A stretch of 40,122 bases of DNA from Chara braunii. Taxonomy: Eukaryota; Streptophyta; Charophyceae; Charales; Characeae. The translations under genes were made by a program, and so were the position numbers. The notes under the pieces were generated by a model. The model searched no databases and was not told the origin of the DNA. It saw only the letters and a list, made by a program, of their open reading frames with translations. Of this stretch, positions 32,405-40,122 are shown one piece after another (the stretch's first letter is position 1; each line of letters begins with the position of its first letter). The stretch spans positions 4,303,747 through 4,343,868 of the forward strand of contig BFEA01000013.1 of the NCBI GenBank assembly GCA_003427395.1, written 5' to 3'.

Positions 32405-32538
32405 GGATATTGGGGCAAGTCCTATCTCCGCATGCAGGAAGAAGAAAGGGGTGCAGGCCCCAAAGTCGAGCCCTACGCAAGGGAAAAAGGCAATAGCGAT
32501 GTGAGGAGGTAGTCCGCAATTTTCTATTTGTTATTTCT
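32405..32538 (+). repeat. PLE 3' pseudo-LTR
   Basis: Second copy of the 9288-9418 repeat, with a few substitutions (for example AAAGTCGAG against AAAGCCGGG). It ends TTGTTATTTCT, where the similarity stops. Confidence 0.75.
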
Positions 32539-33516
32539 GTAATCAGATTGAACAGGTGGCACACCCAACTGGCGACAAACGCCCAACTCAAGGCTCAAAG
32601 ATATGGCAACTTAGAACACAGTTCAAATACAAGCTCGACTCAGATGGATATGGCGCACAAGCGCCCACAACTCTCAGTCTATCATTGTGCTCAACACACT
32701 GTTCACACACTCACAACTCTGGATCACCCTGGATATCCCACACACAACACTCTCTATATACATGCACATACGCACACTGCACTCGCCTACAGCTATGGCG
32801 GCTATGGCCGCAGTCACTACCTACAGCTATGTCTATACTATCTCCTTCAGCCTACTTCAACTTCGGGCATATCTGCAGACCACCTCGCACAAGTCGCCCA
32901 AGCAGCGCTTCCGCATGGCTTACGCAGGAATCAATGAATGGTCGGGCGCTGCCTCTTGATTTATACTTCTGTAACTCGTTGGTCTGGCCCTCTCCACCAG
33001 GCCTATGGTGCACACAGTCCCTCATGGTACTTGCTTGACTGGACCGGAACTGATTGGACCAGTACCGCTGACTGGATGGGTTTGCATTGCCAACTCAATG
33101 CAGTCGCACTGCCGACGTAATGCAGTTGGGCTCACCACTTGCCCACTTGCCTCTGACTAAAACGTGAGGCAGCTTCGAAAGGGCACTTTCGGACCTTCCG
33201 GAAGTCTGTGGACTTGGCCTTTTGAGTACTGTAGCAGCTACGACCTTGACCTTTCAGGACTGTAGCAGCTACGACCTTGCCCTTTCAGGATTCCTACAGC
33301 TACGACCTCTACAGGGTTGTGACTCCTACTCGACAGACCTACAGATCGAACCCCTGCCACTACACAGACCTACGATATACAACAACAACTATCAAAACAC
33401 AGGTCACGGGTTCAAACACTTAGGGTCGACTCAGATACTGTACACAAGTGAAGTGAGGACTAGGGATCGAACCCTGGGATCTACATCGGCTACTGCGAAA
33501 GATGGAATCTGTTTCA
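32539..33516 (-). repeat. 3' LTR of element F (left limit uncertain)
   Basis: On the minus strand the LTR would start TGAAACAGATTCC at 33516, directly after a purine-rich tract. A TG at 32539 (TGTAATCAG) could be its other end. The second copy is outside the window, so this cannot be confirmed. No gene here; the ORFs at 32548-32959 and 33222-33626 lack known motifs. Confidence 0.5.
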
Positions 33517-33530
33517 CTCCCGCCGGCCTA
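33517..33530 (-). other. Polypurine tract of element F
   Basis: The minus strand reads GGCCGGCGGGAG just before TGAAACAG. Confidence 0.5.
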
Positions 33531-33554
33531 AATTCGAGGTCCTCCGAGAATATT

Positions 33555-36500
33555 TCAGTCCAAGGCAGGCCCTTTACCTTTTCTGTCTCTCTCATAGGCG
33601 CGAACTATATCGGGAGCGGACTCTAGAAGTTTTGTTCGTGTGTACCAGCGGTCGTCTTCTGGTTCCTCATACGCAGATCGAACCTTGTACTGTTTGAGGA
33701 TGACCTCTACCTCCTGTTCTGAAGACATCTTCACCTACAATGCCCTCAATGTCATATCTCCCGTCCATGTCTGGGGGGATCATGGATCTTCTTGATGGAA
33801 ACTGTTGGCTTGTGACACAAGGCAGTAACTTTGACGCGCGAAACACAGGGTAGGTGTGGAGGTTTGTTAGGATCTCTATTGTATAGGACGGTCCATCCTC
33901 TCCGCCCTTGACTTCTAGGACTGGCCATGGTCCCCTGTATGCTAGCAATAGCTTCTGTGAGATGTTTTCCTCTGGAGCAAATTCTGTAGACTTGACCCAG
34001 ACTAAGTCGCCTACTTGAAACTGCAACGGGCGACGGTGCTTGTTGGCTTGCTCTACCATCCTATGCTGGGTCTTCTGGAGGTTCTCTATAACGGTGGCTA
34101 ATTCTTTTCCGTGCTGATGCAAACTCCCTAGTTCTCGGCGGTATCCTTTGAATCTGGTCCCGGTACGTGGTTTGAAAGACTTATGCAACTCATTGGGAGT
34201 GCGACAAGTGGTTAGATGCACGCTATTGTTATATGCATTGGCTACCTTTGGGAGCATCTCATCCCAATTGACTTGATCCCGTCTAATGTTCATACGCAAA
34301 ACTTGTTGCAGGACCTTATTCATTTGTTCCGTCTGACCGTTAGTCTCTGGATGACGGCCATATGACATCAACAACTTAGACCCATAGACTCTCATCAACT
34401 CCTACCAGTTCTGAGTAGTGAAACGCGTGTCTCTATCACTAACTATAGACAACGGAATCCAGTGTTCACTAACCCAATGATCAAAAAACTTTTGGATGAC
34501 TAACTCTGTGCGTGCCTCCGCAGACAACGGAGAAAAAACTGCATACTTGCTAAATCTATCGACTATAACCATGACTTGGCTCTTGCCGTGCCTACTCTTG
34601 ACATGGGTGTCCATAAAATCAATGGATACTGAGTCTCCCGGCTGGTCAGGAATAGGCAAAGGTCTGAGAAGACCTAGAGGGGCACGCGTAGAGGTCTTAT
34701 TTCTTTGGCAGACCTTACAACTACGAGCATACTCTATGCAGTCGGCCTTCATCCCAGACCATATGTACGCGCGCATGAGGTTAGCTAGAGTCTTTTGCCA
34801 ACCAAAATGTCCCTCTGTATCGTGGCATTCCCCTAGGATCAAACTACGGATCTCCTCCCTGTTCGGAACGCACAATCAGTCAACTACGTTAGTCTTCTCA
34901 AATAATAGTCCCTCCGTAGTGCGGTAGTTTGGTTCGTACTCAGAGGCCTCCTTTACTCTCTTGAGGAGGTCACTATAGATAGGGTCCTGCGCATACGCCT
35001 CTCTAATTTTTCGTTGCAGGCCTCTCCCTATATCCAGATAATGAACGATCGCTCCAAAGTAGTCAGCTCTCCTGCTCAGAGCGTCCGCAACTACATTGTA
35101 CTTCCCTTTTACCGGCTTGAGCTCAAAATCGTATTGGTCTAACTCTGCGGCCCACCTAATAAGCTTAGGTGTCATCTTGGCCTGAGTTTTCAGCCACCTT
35201 AACGTCTCGTGGTCTGAATAGACTTTAAAGTGTCTCCCAAGCAAGTAATGCTTCCAGTGTTCTAGTGCTTACCTGAGAGCGTAGAGTTCCCTTTCGTAGG
35301 TGGATGTCGCTACCTTCTCTGAAGGCATCCTAGCAGACATGAACTCTACGGGTCTATATCCACTACCATCGTCTTGTTGTAATACAACACCTATACCATA
35401 CTGGCGCAGGTCAGTGGTGACGACGAAAGGTAAGGACGGATCGGCTACCTTAAGGACTGGATACTGTATCAATGCCTGCTTTAGTTTCTTCATGGCAGAC
35501 GTGCAGTCCTTGTCCCACTTCCAGATTGTTTCTTTCTTCAGCAACCTGCGAAGGGGTGCGGCGATGGTGGAGAAGTTCCTCACAAACGTTTTGTAATAGT
35601 TAGCTAGGCCTAAGAACGACCGCAACTCTGTCAACGTGTGGGGTGTAGGCCAATCTCTAATCGCTGCGATCTTGCTATCTTCTGGTTTAATGTCGTTTCC
35701 GTCTAAGACATGGTCTAAATACAAAACTTGGGTCTTTGACCGTTCACACTTCTTTGCTTGATCTTGAAGTTAGCCTCTCTCAACTTCTCCAAGACCTGCC
35801 TCAGATGACCCTCATGCTCTTGGAGTGTCCTACTGAATACTAGAATATCATCTAAGTAGACTATTACAAACCTGTCTAACCACGGCCTAAGCAAGTCATT
35901 CAGACAACGCTGAAAAGTTGCTGGCGCATTGGTTAGTCCAAAGGGCATAGCTATAAACTCGTAGTGTCCGTATCTAGTCCGTAACGCGGTCTTATACTGA
36001 TCATCAGGATGAACCTCTATCTGATGATATCCGGACTTCAAGTCTATCTTTGAAAAGTACTTGCAACCCTGCACCCGATCTAAAAGATCATCTATATGGG
36101 GCAGTGGCTCCGCGTTCTTCACTGTGATAGCACTGAGACCCGTATAGTCAATGCACATTCTAAGCTCCCCCTCCTTCTTTGGGACAAATAGAACAGGTGC
36201 TCCAAATGGAGACGAACTGGGCCTAATCCAACACTTCTCTAAGAGTTCATCTAACTGCTTGCGCAACTCCTCAAACTCCCGCGGGCACATCTTATACACT
36301 GCTCCTTTAGGAGTCCTACTGCCAGGCTCTATCTCAATGCGATGCTGGATGGGCCGCCGGGCTACCCCTGTAGGCGGCTTAGCTAAATCTGTGTACTCTT
36401 CTAGCAGCTTGGCAATAGCGGGATCTATGGGCTTTTCCTCTTTAGGCTCAGTAATTGGCCTAAAATAGGCTACACAAACTTGTTCTTCTAGCTGCTCCTT

Positions 36501-36569
36501 CTTCACTAACCTCGCAAACGCAGGAGCGCTAAGGCAGCAATGTGCCAGGGAGTTCTCTACTCCTGACAC
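33555..36569 (-). pseudogene. RT, RNase H, integrase and chromodomain-like tail of element F
   Basis: RT runs from 36569: CWIRPSSSPFGAPVLFVPKK, MCIDYTGLSAIT, KIDLKSGYHQI and YLDD (35858-35847). After a frameshift near 35720, a single frame continues from 35724 to 33667 with only three stops (35269, 34876, 34399). It contains RNase H (TTDLRQYGIGVVLQ; SDHETLRWLKTQ; ADALSRR) and a complete integrase: HHCC finger GECHDTEGHFGW ... CKVCQ, Asp in SIDFMD, Asp in IVSDRDTRF, Glu in TNGQTE. The stops fall where relatives have Gln or Arg (for example NW-stop-ELM). Another frameshift near 33700 leads to the tail with YKVRSAYEEPEDDRWYTR, ending near 33555. This is the best-preserved pol in the window. Confidence 0.8.
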
Positions 36570-37412
36570 ATGAAACAGATGGGCAGTCTGGGATGTCTGG
36601 TGTGCAGTCGTTGAGGCTTTACGGTCTTAGACTTCCTTTCCTGCTGATTGTCCGCACCGACGCATTCATTATTGGATACTCGGCGGAGGTTTCAGCATAT
36701 AGCCAGATTTGCCTTTAACATTACTGTGTAAGCGCCCCAGATAAGGCATCCGCCCCAGATAAACTACCCACCATGCAAGGTTCTACCAAACCAATTGTTT
36801 TGGCAATCAGACACCCTTAGATGAAAGAGTGGTATTTCAAGAATGGGAGGTTAACCTCTACGAGGAGAGTCAGGGAATGGAGAACTCTCTCCACCTTCCC
36901 ATCTTTCTCTAGGCGGAAGTACGTCTGGACTCCCTCTACGTAATCCTCTACTCACATCGTGCGATTATCTGCGAGGATACTTACTATGGGGTCTGCTAAC
37001 TTTTGGACTTCCAATCCCAACTTTAACTTTTGCAACGCCTTTCTACTAGTATAGCTGCGAGTGGCCCCACTATCTACGAGGGCCCCTACTCTACTCCTAA
37101 AGACTTCTTCGTCTACTAGTACCAACTGTCCTCTACTTTCTCTCTTCATCTTGGCCCAGGCGGGCATTCTCTCCTTTAGCTCATCAGCCGCGCCTGTGAG
37201 GGAGGTGCCTAAAGAGACTCTAACACATGCAGTCTCTGGACAGCTATCTAGGCACCGACCTATAACCTCTGCCATAGGCGCATGTGGTGTGGGAGTTTCC
37301 TGCCGGCTCGCACTCGTTTCCCCACATGGCCTTATGGTAGGGGCAGTTGCAACCCCTACCGGNGGCTGCCTTTTGACCCTTGGGCAACCCATCGGGCCTC
37401 TCTATACTTTGG
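36570..37412 (-). pseudogene. Protease region of element F
   Basis: The minus frame 37392 to 36952 contains the aspartic protease site VGALVDSGATRSY (DSGAT at 37084-37070), with the active-site triad intact. Downstream, to 36570, the protease C-terminus and the link to RT are degenerate with several stops. Role: cleavage of the gag-pol polyprotein. One N lies at 37363. Confidence 0.65.
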
Positions 37413-39357
37413 ACAATATTTGATGATGTGGCCAGGGTCACCGCAATATATGCACTACCCCTGGTCCACACGCTGTTGCCAGACGCGCTGGTCCAGACCC
37501 AAATCTTCCCAAGGTCGGCCCTGTGGCAGACCTGGGTGCCAACCACTTCTCCTATAGGGTGACCTATTACCCCTATTTGGTGACCTATTTCTAGAATGGT
37601 TTCGCAGGAGACCTTGACCCCTACTCCCCGCTTGGCGGTTTCCCCTGCCGCCAACCCCCTGATCGCCCTGGGAACGACCACCCGAGGCCCGGCCCCCTTG
37701 GCCCTGGCCTCTTCCTCCTCCTTGCGGCCTCCCTCCGGCCGCGACAGCAGTGTAAGTCCTCCCCTGGCTAGAACTACTGTCCTCTTCCGCTTCTAGTCCC
37801 CACTCTATCTGGTCATAGGGGACTTCATCCATACCACCTTCATCCAACGTAAGGATCAGGTGATCCTTTGCCTTGACCTGACCCGAGATGGTACGACCTT
37901 TCCACTTTTTGCCCTTATCCAGGTCTTTGTGCCAGAAAGTGGAGACTGACATGGACCGTGCTTCGAATGCTACCACTTCCCTGCTCAAAGCATCAAAGGT
38001 CATGGTAGGCTGCTGACTTTTTTCAAAGAAATGCCCGCGTAACTCTTCGGGCATAGCGGTAGAAGAGATTGACCAACTGGGTCTCAATGACCCCATGGTC
38101 AGGGACGGCGACCAGCTCATCCATTACGCCTTTGAGTGCCTTGGCACTCCTCCACTGGCGTGAATGGATGGTTTGCAGCTTATCTGAGGCTTTGACACTA
38201 CGGGTAACATTTGCAAACCGTTCTCTCAATAACTTAAGGAAATTGTTGAGAGGGGTGAACACTAAATACGCAACTAAGTCATCGTTGCAATTGGCGGCGC
38301 GACACAAGGAACGGGCGAAACTTGCTGCTTCCTCCCTAAGAGTGTGGATAGCTATCAGGACGTGTTCCTCTGGGGCGACTTTCTGCAAATGCACATACGT
38401 TTTAATGTTGGCTTCCCAATTGTCAAAGTTCTCCTCCTTCTTTCCACTATAAGAGTTGGGGAACTTCACTTTAACAGGCTCTCTATGAGGACGTGCTTCC
38501 TCCTCCTTGGGTGCGGCCAGCCTGGCGCCCTCTATGGCGCCCGTGCAATAATGCTCTGTGCTCTCTAGGCGGGCCTTCACCTCTGAGCCCACCTGCATCA
38601 CCAACTCACGTGCGAAGTCCCTGAATCCCCGCCGTATAGACCGCGGGGCAATGTCCCGACTCCTAACTAATTGATACTGCTCTTCCTGGACCTGCGCCAG
38701 ACACTCTATGTTCCTCGCCATTACCTGCACCTTTCCCAATAGGTCCGCCTGCGCCTCCATCTACGCTCTCTGTTTCTTTACTTCTTCCAATTCCCTTGCC
38801 ACCTGACTCACTGCGTCCACTCTTCTTTTCCTTTCCCTCGTCAGCCGCAGCTTCCACTCCATCCTCTTCTCATCTTCGATTGTCTGCCGCTTGAGTGGAT
38901 CTTCCTCTGCATCCCACTCTTTCATGGCCGCCTCCTGCTCTTCCCTGGGTACATACATTAATGCCTCCTCCTCTTCTCCCAGGGAAAGATTGGCCACCCA
39001 TTCCGTAATCTTCTTCTCCAACGGATCTTCCTTAGCACCACTGGGTTCTGCTCTTTCTCTTGTCCTTCTCCTCTCCAGTGGCTGTTCTCCTACCTCTTCT
39101 TCTGCCTCTACCGCTCAAAGTTTTTCTTCCTCCTCCTTTTGCAACCTCTCCATTTCCCTCGCCATCTCTTTCTCAATCTTCTTCTTCTTCGCCGCTTGTT
39201 CTTCCAGCAAGGCCTTCTTCTTGGCCTCCTTCTTCTCTCGTCTCCCTTTCAGGATGGCGGTGACTTTCGCCTCCTGTTCTGCTGTGTAAGGAGAGGTGCT
39301 CGTTCCTGTCCGCGTGTCAACCGTGGTGGTAGATGCACAACAAAGTGATGGTTCCAC
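37413..39357 (-). pseudogene. gag of element F
   Basis: One minus frame runs from 39357 to about 38060 with stops at 39115 and 38761. It starts with a long Lys/Glu coiled coil (EKEMAREMERLQKEEEE), more charged helix, then the gag core (VKFPNSYSGKKEENFDNWEA, LLRERFANVTRSV). A frameshift near 38060-38080 leads to the frame of 38120-37455: EELRGHFFEKSQQPTM, then a Gly/Arg/Gln-rich tail (GGRGQGQGGRASGGRSQGDQ) and the zinc knuckle CIYCGDPGHIIKYC (37454-37413), preceded by TAG. No in-frame ATG is visible at 39357 (the codon is GTG), so the true start is unknown. Confidence 0.75.
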
Positions 39358-40122
39358 TCCTCACCACTTAGACTCTCCCCCTAACTGACTCAACTTAAGA
39401 CCGACTCAATCTAAGGACCACAGGATTCGTATAGAACCCTGCCAACTATGGCCTCTAGCTTGAACTCTAAACTACAGCCGTCACTACAGAACCTATTGCT
39501 GATCAGGAGGCATTTAAGGAAATCCCCTGTAACTCTTCGGAATTCTTTAACGTGGCAGACAGGACGACGTGATCAGCAGGTTCTCTCAAGACTTAGACGG
39601 CCCGTTGTGCAGCCCACAACTCGGATTTTGGGCCTACCGTGCCACACCGAGCAGCCCGCCGGTCAGTACCGGTCCTTGGGAGGGTTCGTGTCCTCCGGGA
39701 CAGTCGAGTCGTCAGACACGGCCTTTTGCCCTACTCAGCCCGTGTGGGTTTGGTCAACGAGGCCCTATCCTTCATACACAGAGTCCTATCACCTGGACAG
39801 AAGAGACTCAATCCAGAAAGAAGAGACAGACAGACTCATACTCAGCAAGTACCATAGGGTGAGTGCACATCCATAAGGCGAGGGGAGAGGCTAAGGGCTT
39901 GGTGAGATTATACCAACTCCAGCTTGGTCAAAATCGTGGTCAACAGCTCCAGTCAATGCCTTGGTCAACACTTGGTCAACGGGGTCAAACCTTGGTCAAC
40001 GCTTCGGTCAACCCTCTGGTCAACACCTGGTCAACTCCCAAGTCGGCTATGGCTGCCGACACTTTCTTCCTCGCCAACTCCCCTTCTCTTCACCTTCTTC
40101 ACCTTTCTTCTATCTCGCCCCT
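39358..40122 (-). other. Leader of element F
   Basis: No gene seen. Includes the block shared inverted with the leader of element G (39499-39519) and the GGTCAA array near 39922-40035. The PBS and 5' LTR should lie beyond 40122. Confidence 0.55.
39922..40035 (-). promoter_or_regulatory. Array of nine TTGACC (W-box-like) motifs
   Basis: Nine copies of GGTCAA within about 110 bp, mostly as TTGGTCAAC. The minus strand reads GTTGACC, which contains the WRKY-factor W-box core TTGAC(C/T). A regulatory role is inferred; the array could be a simple minisatellite. Confidence 0.5.

Larger units (their letters stand above)
9288..32538 (+). mobile_element. Penelope-like element, permuted Chlamys type, split by a 17.8-kb insert
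   Basis: Pre-insertion the element comprised 9288-11553 plus 29393-32538, about 5.4 kb. Order: pseudo-LTR, N-terminal ORF, [chromovirus E, TSD AGGAG], GIY-YIG endonuclease, CxC motif, reverse transcriptase, short 3' UTR, pseudo-LTR copy. Known: canonical Penelope elements carry GIY-YIG at the C-terminus; the Chlamys and Naiad clades carry it N-terminally, joined to the RT by a CxC-containing linker, and Chlamys occurs in green algae. Domain order and the CxC motif seen here match. The frame continues across the E insertion site once E and one TSD copy are removed. Several stops and at least three frameshifts make this copy inactive. Confidence 0.8.
32539..40122 (-). mobile_element. Ty3/gypsy retrotransposon (element F), minus strand, 5' LTR outside window
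   Basis: Read on the minus strand: leader (40122 to 39358), gag, protease, RT, RNase H, integrase, chromodomain-like tail, polypurine tract and 3' LTR (33516 leftwards). Protein order, the divergent tail and a shared leader block ally it with element G. It abuts the PLE pseudo-LTR at 32538, so either F inserted at the PLE end or the PLE inserted in the LTR of F. The left limit of the LTR is uncertain. Confidence 0.8.

Noticed and set aside
32548-33120. Several ORFs of 60-160 residues
   Set aside because: Overlapping in different frames with no motif; the region is best read as the LTR of element F.

Overview
The window comes from a eukaryotic nuclear genome made almost entirely of decayed, nested retrotransposons. 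I find no host gene, rRNA or tRNA gene, or bacterial feature. The repeated primer-binding site TGGTATC(A/G)GAGC, complementary to a plant initiator-Met tRNA 3' end, the Ty3/gypsy chromovirus, and a Penelope-like element with an N-terminal GIY-YIG domain together suggest a streptophyte green alga or related plant. A charophyte such as Chara is my guess; the species is not proven. Ns at 12675-12879 and 24184-24239, plus single Ns, mark a draft assembly.

Layout. (1) 1-3858 (+): 3' part of a LINE with an ORF1 zinc knuckle and a zf-RVT finger but no visible endonuclease or RT. A ~308-bp MITE with a target-site duplication interrupts ORF1, and the element ends in a 23-nt poly(A). (2) 3859-6108 (-): remnant of an LTR element, with its LTR at 5001-6108 and adjoining PBS. 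(3) 6109-9287: AT-rich DNA, an AATC microsatellite and two more minus-strand PBS/LTR junctions (LTR starts 6733 and 8423). (4) 9288-32538 (+): a Penelope-like element (PLE) of the permuted Chlamys type, about 5.4 kb without its insert: pseudo-LTR, long N-terminal region with a SAP-like segment, GIY-YIG, CxC motif, RT, pseudo-LTR. (5) 11554-29387 (+): a chromovirus (element E) inserted in the PLE reading frame with TSD AGGAG. It keeps gag and integrase-chromodomain but has lost protease, RT and RNase H. (6) Inside the long AT-rich leader of E lie a solo LTR (B, 13309-14468, same family as the LTR at 5001-6108) and a full Ty3/gypsy element (G, 14692-23500, + strand, LTRs of 990 and 997 bp, TSD CATA or ACATA). 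(7) 32539-40122 (-): another Ty3/gypsy element (F), related to G, whose 5' LTR lies outside the window.

History. The PLE inserted first, then E into the PLE, then B and G into E. Removing E with one TSD copy restores the PLE frame. Removing the MITE with one TSD copy restores the LINE frame. Several inactivating stops in conserved motifs look like C-to-T changes in CG or CHG context, as expected for methylated, silenced DNA. No coding region is intact; the best preserved is the RT-RNaseH-integrase frame of F (35724 down to 33667, three stops). The most notable item is the split permuted PLE with its long N-terminal region.
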